NCBI GenBank assembly: GCA_026119855.1
Contig: JAOWBW010000280.1
Span: 664,116-728,115 of the forward strand
DNA from: Campanula takesimana
Taxonomy: Eukaryota > Streptophyta > Magnoliopsida > Asterales > Campanulaceae
Length of the DNA stretch: 64,000 nucleotides
Reading direction: 5' to 3'
Under the pieces are notes generated by a model. It was not told the origin of the DNA. It ran no database searches and worked only from the letters and a program-made list of their open reading frames with translations. Within the stretch, counting starts at the first letter, position 1, and every line of letters begins with the position of its first letter. This document shows, one piece after another, positions 10,582-21,537 of this stretch. Position numbers and translations under genes: made by a program.

Positions 10582-10953
10582 TCAATCAGAATCAGAATCA
10601 GAATCATCATTCACCGAGGATCTAACTGTCCTTCGTCTACTTTCATCATAATGATCTTCCTCAATTCCACTTTCTTAGCCTCACTGATTATACCTAAAAA
10701 AATGAATGGGGTTAGAGACCATGGATTGCAATGTAGTTGGAAATTGTAAACTGGAGTACCTTTCTTTAACAGGAGTGCTTCGAGCGATTTTGTGCTGAAG
10801 TCATCTTTTCCTCCCAAGTCTTGGAACCCAACAAGCCTATCTCTGTAAGAGACAATTATCCCACATCTTCTAAAGAAAGAAACATGGACCGGTATATAGA
10901 CTTGAGGAGTTACTCCCCTTATCACCAATTGGTTTTAAGGTGGAACCCTCAAC

Positions 10954-11126
10954 ATAGTCCATTGCCGGCCCAGTCCAGCCCATGCTAACACTCGGGCCTC
11001 TCGCTTCTTCTTACCACATCTCTAATTCTAATCAGAGCCACCGATCTATAGTCCATTGCCGGCCCAGTCCAGCCCATGCTAACACTAGGGCCTCTCGCTT
11101 CTTCTTACCACATCTCTAATTCTAAG
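10954..11126. repeat. 94-bp tandem duplication in PLP3 intron
   Basis: The block starting ATAGTCCATTGCCGGCCCAG at 10954 recurs at 11048 with offset 94. The copies differ at about one position (CACTCGGG and CACTAGGG), so the duplication is young. It lies in the intron between exons 11748-11687 and 10869-10760. Confidence 0.9.
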
Positions 11127-11172
11127 AATCTCCAGCAATACCTTGTCTGGAAAACGAAAGTTGATTTGTTTT

Positions 11173-11382
11173 AACATCATATACTACAATGCAGACTTCA
11201 GAAACACTTTGGATCATGTTTTACATGCTCTACCTTCTTAAAATTACACTATACTCCCTCCCCAGCTCAATGTGCACAACATCATATACTACAATGCAGA
11301 CTTCAGAAACACTTTGGATCATGTTTTACATGCTCTACCTTCTTAAAATTACACTATACTCCCTCCCCAGCTCAATGTGCAC
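11173..11382. repeat. 105-bp tandem duplication in PLP3 intron
   Basis: The block at 11173-11277 is repeated almost exactly at 11278-11382 (starts AACATCATATACTACAATGC). Each copy ends with a Stowaway-like end (TACTCCCTCCCCAGCTC); the second is the left end of the MITE that follows. Confidence 0.9.
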
Positions 11383-11624
11383 ACTTATTGTTGGGCACAA
11401 GACTTAAGGAATGAGTATTTACGAGTATATTGAAAAGTATTAGGAGTGGGAAAGGTGTTGTGTGTATGATAAGTGAGTGGGATTTGCAAGTAAGACCTAT
11501 AATTTAAGTGTGTAACTATGACAAGTGGGGTAGGGTTAATATAATAACAATAAAAGATTTCAATTTTAGGAAGTTTGACTTATCAATGACACCCCCAAAC
11601 AGGTAAGCCAGGACGGAGGGAGTG
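11357..11624. mobile_element. Degenerate Stowaway-like MITE
   Basis: Left end TACTCCCTCCCCAGCTC, right end CAGGACGGAGGGAGT. The termini pair, but the interior is diverged. It sits in the PLP3 intron, immediately left of exon 11748-11687. Confidence 0.65.
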
Positions 11625-12097
11625 ATTGTTTCTTATAGGTTGTAAAACAAGTACAAAATGTTGAGTGCAATTGCAGTGCATCTGACCTGAAGAATATGAC
11701 ACATGGCAATGTCTTGATTCCTAGTTTGGTAACGAAGAAAGGGGCATTCTGCATATCATTTCAAATGAATTAGTCTTGCCTTACAGTTTGTATTGGATAG
11801 AATAAGTTAAACACAAATCTTAGGAGATAATAACTGTCAAAATAGTTGAGCAGAAAACAATCCGTAATAGAAATAAGAGGGCAAGAGCTAACCTCTGCAT
11901 CCAGTCTGACAAACTTAGCATCTAAATACCTTGGCACAAGAGATTTCAGATGCTTATCCATTATCCTAAAAACATACATTCTCATGAATAAGCCAAAAAC
12001 ATGCAAAGTATGTATACGCGTCTGTGTCAGAGTCAAAAGTACATAAGTCTATGATTATTTACCTTCCAACCAAAATGCATATACAATTTGATGATTC

Positions 12098-12180
12098 AGA
12101 ACTAGCAAACAACAACAACAATAACAACAACAAAGCCTTGGTCCCGAAATTATTTCGGGTCAGCTAACATGAACCGTCAC
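12098..12180. repeat. Possible SINE 3' end relic
   Basis: An AAC/AAT-rich run is followed by AAAGCCTTGGTCCCGAAATT and GGGTCAGCTAACATGAAC. This resembles the 3' part of plant Au-type SINEs as I remember it. No pol III boxes can be seen, so only a fragment would be present. Low certainty. Confidence 0.35.
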
Positions 12181-12199
12181 ATGTAAGAGAAAAATAATG

Positions 12200-12508
12200 C
12201 TCCCGACGTCCCAGTTTAAGGTTCTTACTTTCTTTTTTTGGTTTGTCCCAGTTTAAGGTTTTTAGTTGTTTTATTCCTTAAATGGAAAAGTATGAACAGT
12301 ATTGGACAATCTTGTCCTCATAAATTTCATATATTACAAAAAAAAAAAAAAAAAAAAACTTTACTTACCGATCCACTTTTCACCGATTTGCTTTATGAAT
12401 GGACAATTATATCCTCCACTCATGACTATCCTTGATCGAATTTTGCATTGGTTCTTTAATAAGCGTGCAAAGTCAAACTAAGAACGTTAAACAAGGACGG
12501 AGGGAGTA
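12200..12508. mobile_element. Stowaway-like MITE in PLP3 intron
   Basis: Ends CTCCCGACGTCCCAGTTTAAGG and the complement of AAACAAGGACGGAGGGAGTA. The internal words (AAGGTTCTTA, AAATGG...ACATTCTTG-like) match the MITE at 991-1295. It contains an A-run at about 12,340-12,358. Confidence 0.75.
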
Positions 12509-12693
12509 ATCTTGTACTTATCATTTTTGTCCTATAAGTTGGAGCATAGAGTAGGATAATATATACTTAGGGGAACTAGCAGATGTCTTCGAAAGACAAT
12601 TTACAAATGATTGAGATTCTGCTTTCTCTTTTATGATCAATGAGTACATGCCTAATGATTAAACATTTTAAGAACTATTCAGTCTATTCCATC

Positions 12694-13119
12694 TGATGAT
12701 GCATAAAAAGGGTGGTACCGGGGGTACCTAATCAGTCGGGAACGCGGCGATGGATAATCCTGGACGAACGAACGGACGATCTGCAAAACAAACACCGTTA
12801 GGGCGCGAGGGAGTTACCCCCGCGAAAACCCTCCGGTGTGAGAATAAGCATCGTGTAGAAAGATGATATAAACCAGAAGGAAAAGCGTATTATAGTATTG
12901 AGAGGGTATTTTTTGTGTGTACCTTTGTGTGAGGGTTAGGACCCTTATTTATAGTTTTCGGGTGGAGTGTCCACCAAGAATAGGAGATCCATAGTTGACT
13001 TGTATTAGGAGACCGAGTCCTTGTATAATTTAGGATCCTTAGCTCGATAGGAGTCCCTTTGTACACAAATCGTAGTAGGATTTTATCCCTTAATATTAGA
13101 AGATAATTTATTTCGTTCA
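12694..13119 (-). repeat. F left LTR (3' LTR of the element)
   Basis: 426 bp, TG...CA ends, preceded by CCATC. Near-identical to 18763-19185. The small open frame over it is not a gene. Confidence 0.9.
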
Positions 13120-14039
13120 GTGGCCCCCAACTTCCTGATTGCATCGTAGTAAGAGAAGGAAGTTTAGGTTTCCTTGTAAAAGAGGTCTCCTTGTTAGGTA
13201 AGGGTTCTCTGTATCTTAGACTCCAGATTGTATGAGGAGAGCTGGGCTTAGTCACTGTAAAGTGAGCCAAGTCGGCTTGTACTTACTAACTCGGCTCGTC
13301 TTAGAGGCCGAGTTGGATGTGCTGAGATGGTTGAGTAACCATGCTGATTGTTGTAGGCTGAGCCGAGTTGTTTGAGTCGGCTTGGCGTAGGCGGATTTGC
13401 TATGAATGTGCTTTATACTTTGTCGGTATAAGTGTAGGTAAGCCAGGGATTGTTTTCCCGTCATAGGCCGTGACAAGTTGATGAACTCGGTTCGTTTTGT
13501 CTTGAATTCTTAGCCAGTATAAGCTAAGTGTTTGCTTGACCCCGGTCTGGAGGTTTGGAGATGTATACCTCGACTTGTTAGGTGTTGTGCATAGCTAGTC
13601 GTAGCTGAATGCTGGAACCTGTTTGAAGTCGGGACGAGCGTCATGTGCTTGGTTTGTAAAATTCAAGTAAACTAGTTGTCAGAACTAGGCTCGAATTATC
13701 AAGGGAGTTAGATGTCTTAATCTTAACTCGAATTGGAACCCTGCATGTCAAGTATGCCGTGGCCCTGCTAGTTATTGGAACTAGGCTTTGAATGACGATC
13801 TAGGCATTGTCAGGTAATGCTTAAACCGGGGTCTAGTGTCATGTACTAGGCTCGAATGTCAGAGAGATAGATGTCTTAATCCACTCGGTTTGTTTTTATG
13901 AGCTACTCGGACTGACTTCGATGGTGTCATGTACCATGTTTGGGCCGAGTGTCTACTCGTCGTGTCGAGTTGTTGAAACTTCGATCCAAAGTACTGTAGC
14001 TAGCTATGAGCTAGGTCTAAGTGAAAGACCAGTAGTCCG
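13120..14039. other. F interior, unique part
   Basis: Starts with a G/C-rich tract that serves as polypurine tract on the minus strand. The rest has recurring words built on CTCGG, GCTAGG and CGAGTTG, which appear to be the raw material of the array to the right. No protein domain is seen. Confidence 0.5.
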
Positions 14040-14985
14040 ATGCTCGGTCTGATGGTGCTAGCGAGGAGCTAGGATTTATAAAAGACGAGCAGTCTGATGC
14101 TCGGTCTAAGGGTGCTAGCGAGGAGCAAGGCTTTGTAAAAGTGCTAGCAAGGAGCTAGGTTTTGTAAAGGTGCTAGCAAGGAGCTAGGCTTTGTAAGAGA
14201 CGAGCAGTCTGATGCTCGGTCTGAGAGTGCTAGCGAGGAGCTAGGCTTTGTAAAGGTGCTAGCAAAGAGCTAGGCTTTGTAAAAACGAGCAGTCTGATGC
14301 TCGGTCTGAGGGTGCTAGCGAGGATCTAGGCTTTGTAAAAGTGCTAGCAAGGAGCTAGGATTTGTAAAAGACGAGCAGTCTGATGCTCGGTCTGAGGGTG
14401 CTAGCGAGGAGCTAGGCTTTGTAAAAGTGCTAGCAGGGAGCTAGGCTTTGTAAAGGTGCTAGCAAGGAGCTAGGCTTTGTAAGAGACGAGCAGTCTAATG
14501 CTCGGTCTGAGAGTGCTAGCAAGGAGCTAGGATTTGTAAAAGTGCTTGTAAAGGTGCTAGCAAAGAGCTAGGCTTTGTAAAGGTGCTAGCAAGGAGCTAG
14601 GCTTTGTAAAAGACGAGCAGTCCGATGCTCGGTCTGAGGGTGCTAGCGAGGAGCTAGGCTTTGTAAAGGTGCTAGCGAGGAGCTAGGCTTTGTAAAGGAC
14701 GAGCAGTCTGATGCTCGGTTTGAGGGTGCTAGCGAGGAGCTAGGCTTTTGTAAATGTGCTAGAAAGGATCTAGGCTTTGTAAAGGTGCTAGCGAGGAGCT
14801 AGGCTTTGTAAAGGACGAGCAGTCTGATGCTCGGTTTGAGGGTGCTAGCGAGGTGCTAGGCTTTTGTAAATGTGCTAGCGAGAAGCTAGGCTTTGTAAAG
14901 GTGCTAGCGAGGAGCTAGGCTTTGTAAATGTGCTAGCAAGGAGCTAGGCTTTGTAAAGGTGCTAGCAAGGAGCTAGGCTTTGTAG
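14040..14985. repeat. 29-bp tandem array in element F
   Basis: The unit is GTGCTAGCAAGGAGCTAGGC followed by TTTGTAAAG (29 bp), repeated more than 20 times with point changes. It alternates with a second unit containing CGAGCAGTCTGATGCTCG. That second unit is a perfect 6-bp stem with a 6-nt loop. There is no spacer regularity of the CRISPR kind. Confidence 0.9.
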
Positions 14986-17900
14986 TAGGGCGTGTTGATG
15001 TAGTTATTCTTGTCATTTATTGTTCGGCTGTAGTCTTGATGAGGTCTTCTTTTGTTCCTGATTGAAATCAAATTCTCTTGACGCTTCTTGAAGTTAAGTA
15101 TCATAGGGGAGACACTCGACCCTTTTTTGAAATATACTCATAGATTAGCAGCCATGAAGAAGATATTTTTGTGCCAATAGTGACTTGTTGGTTTGTCGTG
15201 GTCCATATGTTTGATGAGTGGTCCCCATTGGTTTCCTATTGTTAAAGTGACTGATTCTTGGGCGATGCTGAAATGGAGACGACTGGTGGGTTTTGACGAT
15301 GACGATACTGAGCTCGGCTGTGAGTTAAGAAGCCGTATGTCCCAAAAAAATTAATGCAAGCACCGAAGAGCTGGTCCAGGTCGGCGAGGTGTCGAATGCT
15401 CTTGAAGTCTGAACTTATAGCTCCACCCGGCCGTAAGAGACTGCTCCGGCTGAGATCGGGTCGTTGTTGACGAGAGCTTGTTTGTTTGAATTCTTATAGG
15501 ACGGACCTCATGCACAAGCTGGGTTTAACAAACCATTGTAGCCGATCTATATTCCATAATATCAGTTGGTGGTCTGGCCTCTTTCTTCACTTGTAATTTG
15601 TCTTTGTCTTTGCAAGATTGTTGCGAGCAGACTGGGGTTCATCTGTTCACTTGTTTGAAACCTTCCTTGTTCTACTTTTCGTCATACCGAGCTTTATTTT
15701 CTTCGCAGCAATGGATCACAAACTTGGTCTTTTGCTCAGTTGAGCTACTGGATTTCCGTACTTGCAATTATCCTTTCTTGCTACCTCGTTTGAAAACATT
15801 ATTTTACGAATCCGAGCATGTGTCAAACTGTCTTTGCGGGATGTGGAGCTTTTAACCATTTTTTTCTCGACAAGCAAGCAGGATTGGATACTTGGAGATC
15901 GGTTGGCTCGATTTTCTCACGCCACTAGGATAATATAACCCACTGCTCCCCACCTATTTGAAGAAAGTCCCCAAAGAGTATTTAATGGATTTTGTTGCAG
16001 CTGTCTTCACCAATTGTGGATAGGACTGAATGGATGACAACGACCTTCATGAGGGGCTTGTTTCTGAGGTAACTCAGATGCTATATCTATAAGAAAAGCA
16101 GGCCCAAGGTGTGTTGTGCTCGACGATGAGCTACCCGGTTTGATCGATCAAGAATGTATCGTTCCAGGCTGCTGGAATCTTTTCATAGATCTTGCAGAAA
16201 TCTTTTGAACTGGGTTTCTTCATTATCCACTTCAAGTTCAGGCCAAATTGTTGATTGAGCTTCAATCTTGTGGGCTGTGTTTGTGCAGCTATTTTTTGGT
16301 ATGTTAGGGCTTAGTTGGCTCTTGTCCCAAGCGGTCGGCGCAGCGTAAGATGTTGCTCTTTACGTGTTTGATAAAAGTCTCAAAAAATCAGCTCAGCTAA
16401 TGTTTAGATTGATTGTGGGTCAGACCGTCTTGGACGAGCAAGGTTTGAACAATTTGAATGATCATTTGGATTGCTCGGCTTGTGATTGCTAGCAGTGGAG
16501 CCGAGCAAGGCGATGCTCGGTTTAGGATTTGCTAGCGGTGCGCTAGTCTTTTGGAGAACCTGTTCAACTGCTCGGCTTGGCCGTGACGAGCTTGCGGACC
16601 CCAATTTCCTGGGCTTTTCTATTGCTGTATGCTTGCGAGTGTCGTTTGACAGGACTCTCGGTGTTCTCGTATAGGTGGCCCGTTGGTGTGTCCGTGGTTT
16701 AGTTAACCGGTCGGATTTGTTTCCCGGATGTGTCGAAGCAGCCAGCTCTTCATCTGCATAAGATTAAACGAGTCTGGCTAGGGCTTCCCGATCCAGATTT
16801 GAAATTGAGATTTAATTTAAGTTTCCGTCTAGTTCAATCCCGATGTTTCTTCAACTAGCCTTCTTATGAACTTCGGAGCCTAAGGTCCTTCCAGTGTCGG
16901 CCTACCAAGTGCTCGGCTCCCCGGCCTGGATCATTGGTAGGCGTTTGTCATTTCGTTAGATCGGTTAATGAGTGTGTGACTGCTCAGTATTCTCGTCAAT
17001 CAATCGAGCAAAAATATTTGCTACTATGATGACACGTCATTTGTATTGCACAGCTCGTCATATTTGTTTAAATATGAGGTATCTGATGAGTTTCGGTTGC
17101 CTTGCTCGATTGAGGCTAGCCGTTGATTTCTTCGCTTCGACTCTTCGATCGTTATTGTTATAGGCTCTGATGATGACTTCACAAAATCCTCGGCAAGTTT
17201 TCAACCTTCCCATGAATTTTTGTTAAGTGGGTCTTATCATCTAGGCCTGACTTGATTTGTTGTTCTCATCTGTCATCTACTCAGGTGGAACTTTTTGCTT
17301 GAGCAAAGTTGAGCCCTGCTAGTCATGGATAGTTGGCCGGTCTGTGTAGCCCGTCATTTTTCTCGACGGATTAATTGAGGCGCTTGGTGATTGCCTTTAA
17401 ACAAGAAGACATGCTCGACCTCCTGTATTTTGACTGCAACAATGGACCACAAAGCATTGTCCGAGCCTGATCGGAAAAGGCGAATGGTTGTCAATGTCTG
17501 TTGTTGCTGCTTGCTTGTCATTGTTAACCAAACTTGTCGACTATAGCGGGGCAATTTTGTTTGCTAGAGCCAAGGATTCTTTAATTGATCGGCTTTCTTA
17601 GAGTGCTTATTACAAGGAATATTTCCCTGTGTAATATTCAAAGAAAGCAAAGAGCAATTATGCAGTTATGATATCTTCATATAAGCAAATTAATGATGAC
17701 AACATTGCATTCCACTATGCATGCACTCAGTTATCTCCATGGGAATTTACAACAGCTTCGCATACTAAAGTTCATTAGACATGTTAATTTCTTTGTAATT
17801 GAAGTTGACATGCTAGCTTTTTAAATATTCCTCCATGCATTCAGCCTCTTTAACATATGAGAGGAGAGAAATTCAACCACAGTTAAAGATTTATTTTGCC

Positions 17901-18762
17901 TTTTTAATCAAGGGGTAACAATTCTCATGCAATACGTATCTTTTTTTTAATGCTAAAACATGATGAGAAATTGCATTAATGGAAGGAAAGCACCTAGTAA
18001 GTGGAGAATTATGACCCAATCAGGATTGCTCATAACAAATTGCACTTCAGACTCGTGGGGCTCCTCCGTCCTCCAAATTACTGTTAATGGACTTTTCATA
18101 TGAGAGAAACTCTGTTCTTTAATTTTGAGAGACGATAATCTGTGAGTGGGTCGCTTTTCCTCCTCGTCGTCATAATGGCCGTCCTCGATCTTGGTGATGT
18201 GATTAGGTTCCGACGGTGAAAATATGATTAGGTCGATGCCAATTTCACCACGTGAATCTGCACAATTCTTGTATTGACAGATCAATGCTCTTGCCTTGTG
18301 ATCTCGGGGATCGAAAGGTGCAGATACTTTGCACTTTTTTGCTGAGATTTGTTCTCAATTAATTCACTGGAACCTGATATGAATTTAGCAGCGATTTTTC
18401 CGTTTGCAGCCCCATTAACATTGGCGTTTGTTGGCTTCAGTTACTAAAGTTCAGCCTCCCAATTGCTTCCTCCAAAGAAGATCTGATCCTGCGAGTTGCT
18501 TTTGAGTGTTTACGAGGTGCATCTCCATCCTTTCTGTTGAGATGGACTAATGTAGGACTTGAATGATGGTTATGGATTTTATTATGGAGATGATGTATAT
18601 TGCTCAGATCCCCAATCGAATTCTCGATTAACTATTAAGAGAATGATTGATTGTGCGTCCAGTGAGTTTGCAGACGAGAGATCTGAGTAGATCTGGGTTT
18701 GTCCATTATCGTATTCATCGTCCGTGTTCATCGTGTCTTCGTTCCTGGCAACGGAACCAAAC
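14986..18762. other. F interior, non-coding
   Basis: About 3.8 kb without a recognisable domain on either strand. The words GCTCGG and GAGC recur through 15,300-16,950. From about 17,640 the composition changes and looks like ordinary plant transcribed DNA, perhaps captured. A 63-codon minus-strand frame (18773-18582) follows the primer-binding site where gag would start, but I cannot identify it. Confidence 0.5.
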
Positions 18763-19185
18763 TGATGATGCATAAAAAGGGTGGTACCGGGGGTACCTAA
18801 TCAGTCAGGAACGCGGCGATGGATAATCCTGGACGAACAAACGGACGATCTGCAAAACAAACACCGTTAGGGCGCGAGGGAGTTACCCCCGCGAAAACCC
18901 TCCGGTGTGAGAATAAGCATCGTGTAGAAAGATGATATAAACCGGAAGGAAAAGTGTATTATAGTATTGAGAGGGTATTTGTGTGTACCTTTGTGTGAGG
19001 GTTAGGACCCTTATTTATAGTTTTCGGGTGGAGTGTCTACCAGGAATAGGAGATCCATAGTTGACTTGTATTAGGAGACCGAGTCCTTGTATAATTTAGG
19101 ATCCTTAGCTCGATGGGAGTCCCTTTGTACACAAATCGTAGTAGGATTTTATCCCTTAATATTAGGAGATAATTTATTTCGTTCA
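18763..19185 (-). repeat. F right LTR (5' LTR of the element)
   Basis: 423 bp, TG...CA ends, followed by CCATC. TATA-like CTATAAATAAGG on the minus strand. Confidence 0.9.
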
Positions 19186-19676
19186 CCATCCCTGAATAAA
19201 TGTCAATTTTTTTGCAAATTTGTCCATAAATGAATGTCCATTTATTGGTGACGTTACTTAGTTCTGCTTGCCAATCATCATGTAAAGTTTACACTTAATG
19301 CATGATGTCATATGGTGAGAGTATTAAAGGTATTTTAAAAACGGTCATTCATTTTGGAACAATTTTTTTGCCACAATGGACATTCATCTTTGGGATGAAG
19401 GGAGTATATTTTAATCATATTTTAGCTACAGAAGATCTAACTAACCTTGAGAGCTGCAATCCTATCCGCATGCAATTTTTCCAGCTCAGGGTCCTGACAT
19501 TAATGTCATGTGTGTCAACAAACATAGATGACATCATGACATAAGATAAACGATAAATATTCAGGAAATATACAAAATACTGCATCTGAGCTTACATCCA
19601 TCAACTCACCAATATCAACTTCCTGATTAGCAGAAACTACAGTCTGGAGGGTCGATTTAACAGAATCCGGGTCCAT

Positions 19677-20409
19677 CTCTTAATTTCAGGGTCGATTTTC
19701 CAAACGCTGTTGTTAATTGAAATTCTAGCAAGAAAGAATACGTAAATGATTAGCAGAAACTGCAGGGTCTTGGATTTGGAATGCAAAGTTGAGGAAGAAA
19801 TAAGGGCTCAATCGACTAGGATGGATCTTCGTTTGAGATAGCGTTTCTAATTTCAAGTACACCCCTTGACTTACTTGTGAAGTTCTAGACCCCTTGGAGC
19901 AACTGCCATCAGCTACTAGATAAATTTTAAAAGGGTTTATCGTCTTTTCATCATCCCCGCCTCCATCAACAGGGGCCGGTCAGTCGAAGAAGAATGAATC
20001 TGCATGTTTCATTTGACTACACTACAGTCAAATTTCATGCAGTCGAATGTCACACAGACACAATATGGTACTATCTGTTGCAAATTCTTGTGTATCCATG
20101 TATACAATGCTTGGACCTCCATTATGTCATGTTTCTTGAGGCTCAGAAAAGGGGGAGGGGGGCGTTGGCTTTTCAAACAATATCTTTCATCATAAGAAAG
20201 TGCGATTGAGTCACTGATCCCCATTAGCAACAAGAAATGTCCATAAGAGATCCACAAAATCAAATTAAATGATATACTAGTCGAATAGAAAGGATAATGC
20301 ATGGTTGCATTATCCTTTTGATGATTCTGAAAATGAGCATGTTAGAGTTGAAGATAATGAAGCTTTTCCTTTAGATCCTTATTCTCTTGAGTTCTATAAA
20401 TAGTCGGGT
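19677..20409. other. PLP3 5' flank and junction to element E
   Basis: 19,677 to about 20,000 is the upstream flank of the PLP3 start codon; I cannot place a clear TATA box. From about 20,306 the plus strand is open in the frame of the E ORF up to a TAG at 20,401, so the left truncation of E lies near 20,290. A short inverted word (GGATAATGCATGG/TGCATTATCC) marks that junction. Confidence 0.45.
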
Positions 20410-21537
20410 ATGTCTTTTTGGCTAAAGCATAGCAATACCCCTTTTTGGGAAGAGAAAAACATTGATGAGGATGATTTAAAGAAAAGTGGTGTGTATCAAT
20501 TCCTTGAGGACCGGAATTTTTTGATCCCTAACACCCAAGCAATGGCTTATGTTGATAAGGTGGTAAGGAATTTTTATGCTAATCTTAGTCCAAACATAGA
20601 CAATGAAACTGCTCCTGAATTCGGGAAGGTGTTTATTAGGGGTAAAGTGTTTCTTTTCAACCCCAACATCATTAACAAAGCCTTAGGATTGCCCAATATC
20701 ATTGAAGAAAGTTTTAATTGTAACAAAGATGCAATGGCTAAATTCCTAACCCACAATGAAGTCCAACATTGGCCAACCGATCCCAAAGTCAAATTCCCCG
20801 CCTCTAAACTTACCTCTCTTTACTCGGTTTTACACAAGCTTTGCTTGCTTAATTGGCTTCCTTCAAAGAGTGATCAAAACCTTACTATGGAGCAAGCGAG
20901 AGTTTTGTATAGGCTAGGGAAAAACAAATCGATCAACTTTGGGAATCTAGTGTTCAAACATCTTTCGAATTGGCCTAAAAGAAAAGACCCATCCTACTTT
21001 CCGTATCCATCCTTGATCTTTCGTGTCTTAACCTTTCAAAAATTTCAAGTACTAGGCTCTGATATCTTCACTTCCGGCCCTAGCTACTATGTTCTTGATA
21101 ATCAATTGAAGAGAGGTAACCGACATGTTGATCTACCGTGGTCCAAACCGTCCCCACCTTTGGTCTCCAAACCTATTCCTGCTCAGCGTTCCCAGGCAAA
21201 AGCTAGACCTTCTGTTCCAGATTTTTTGTTTCCTATCCCTACAGGTACAGCAAAAAGTGCTACCCAAAGTGAGGTCAACACTTCTGACAGCACTTCTCCT
21301 ATGATTTCCACAGTTGCTGTTGTTCAGGTTTTAAACGGGGTTATGGAAAACGTAAAGGATCAGGTCAACTCCTGGATGAAGATTCATGACGATTTGTCTG
21401 CATTTCTTGATCATATTTCATCACAAATAGGGGGAGGAAATGCTGCCTCGGGTGCTACCGCAGGTGCTGGAACAAGTGCTGGAGGCAATGATACTCAACC
21501 AGGAAATGAAGAGGACGAGGCCGAGGATGATGAGTAA
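20410..21537 (+). CDS. Third ORF of Sirevirus-like element E (plant transposon protein domain), truncated
   Basis: 375 codons from the first ATG. The same frame continues upstream to about 20,306 across a TAG, so the true N-terminus is lost. Residues about 1-215 resemble the 'putative plant transposon protein' domain found in the ORF downstream of pol in Sirevirus-type Copia elements: a region with VYQFLEDRNFL, a KALGLP motif, and a helical part with NFGNLVFKHL. A Pro/Ser/Thr-rich linker follows (about 225-300), then a short helical stretch, then a Gly/Ala and acidic tail. Its function is unknown. It shares architecture with the ORF at 24483-27675 but is clearly a different family. It is followed by the polypurine tract and 3' LTR. 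Confidence 0.65.
   Translation: MSFWLKHSNTPFWEEKNIDEDDLKKSGVYQFLEDRNFLIPNTQAMAYVDKVVRNFYANLSPNIDNETAPEFGKVFIRGKVFLFNPNIINKALGLPNIIEESFNCNKDAMAKFLTHNEVQHWPTDPKVKFPASKLTSLYSVLHKLCLLNWLPSKSDQNLTMEQARVLYRLGKNKSINFGNLVFKHLSNWPKRKDPSYFPYPSLIFRVLTFQKFQVLGSDIFTSGPSYYVLDNQLKRGNRHVDLPWSKPSPPLVSKPIPAQRSQAKARPSVPDFLFPIPTGTAKSATQSEVNTSDSTSPMISTVAVVQVLNGVMENVKDQVNSWMKIHDDLSAFLDHISSQIGGGNAASGATAGAGTSAGGNDTQPGNEEDEAEDDE

Larger units (their letters stand above)
12694..19185 (-). mobile_element. Non-autonomous LTR retrotransposon F (6.5 kb)
   Basis: Direct LTRs at 12694-13119 and 18763-19185 start TGATGATGCATAAAAAGG, end TTTCGTTCA and are flanked by CCATC on both sides (12689-12693, 19186-19190). The LTRs differ at roughly nine positions plus one small indel. 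Minus orientation is shown by CTATAAATAAGG in the LTR complement, a primer-binding-site-like TGGTTCCGTTGCC just inside the right LTR (18759 leftward), and a purine/G-rich tract just inside the left LTR. No gag or pol domain is visible in 5.6 kb of interior, so it is a LARD-type element moved by another's enzymes. A tandem array occupies 14,040-14,985. Confidence 0.88.
12684..19406. mobile_element. MITE interrupted by LTR element F
   Basis: The left 10 bp (12684-12693, TATTCCATC...) and the right part (19186-19406) rejoin into one Stowaway-like element once F and one copy of its duplication CCATC are removed. The inner arms carry AATAAATGTC near the left and GACATTCATC near the right end, which closes with GGGATGAAGGGAGTATA. 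F therefore landed in a MITE that was already in the PLP3 intron. Confidence 0.65.
10582..19676 (-). pseudogene. PLP3-like: Phosducin-like protein 3 (TXNDC9 family) gene, central segment missing
   Basis: Exons read on the minus strand with good GT/AG borders: 19676-19596 (starts MDPDSVKSTLQ, ends GELMD), 19493-19446 (DPELEKLHADRIAALK), 11965-11893 (IMDKHLKSLVPRYLDAKFV...), 11748-11687 (NAPFFVTKLGIKTLPCV...), 10869-10760 (DRLVGFQDLGGKDDFST...) and 10673-10582 (acidic end with RTVRSSVNDDSDSDSD, stop TGA). These match PLP3, a thioredoxin-fold cochaperone of cytosolic chaperonin acting in tubulin folding. The segment before IMDKHL (about 48 residues, normally with a HGEY motif and the start of the thioredoxin fold) was not found between 12,060 and 19,440. 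Joining the second and third listed exons directly is out of phase, so the copy is probably dead. The gap holds MITEs and the 6.5-kb element F. Confidence 0.8.

Noticed and set aside
14040..14985. Regular repeats resembling a CRISPR array
   Set aside because: Units are contiguous, degenerate and lack unique spacers, and the context is a plant retrotransposon.
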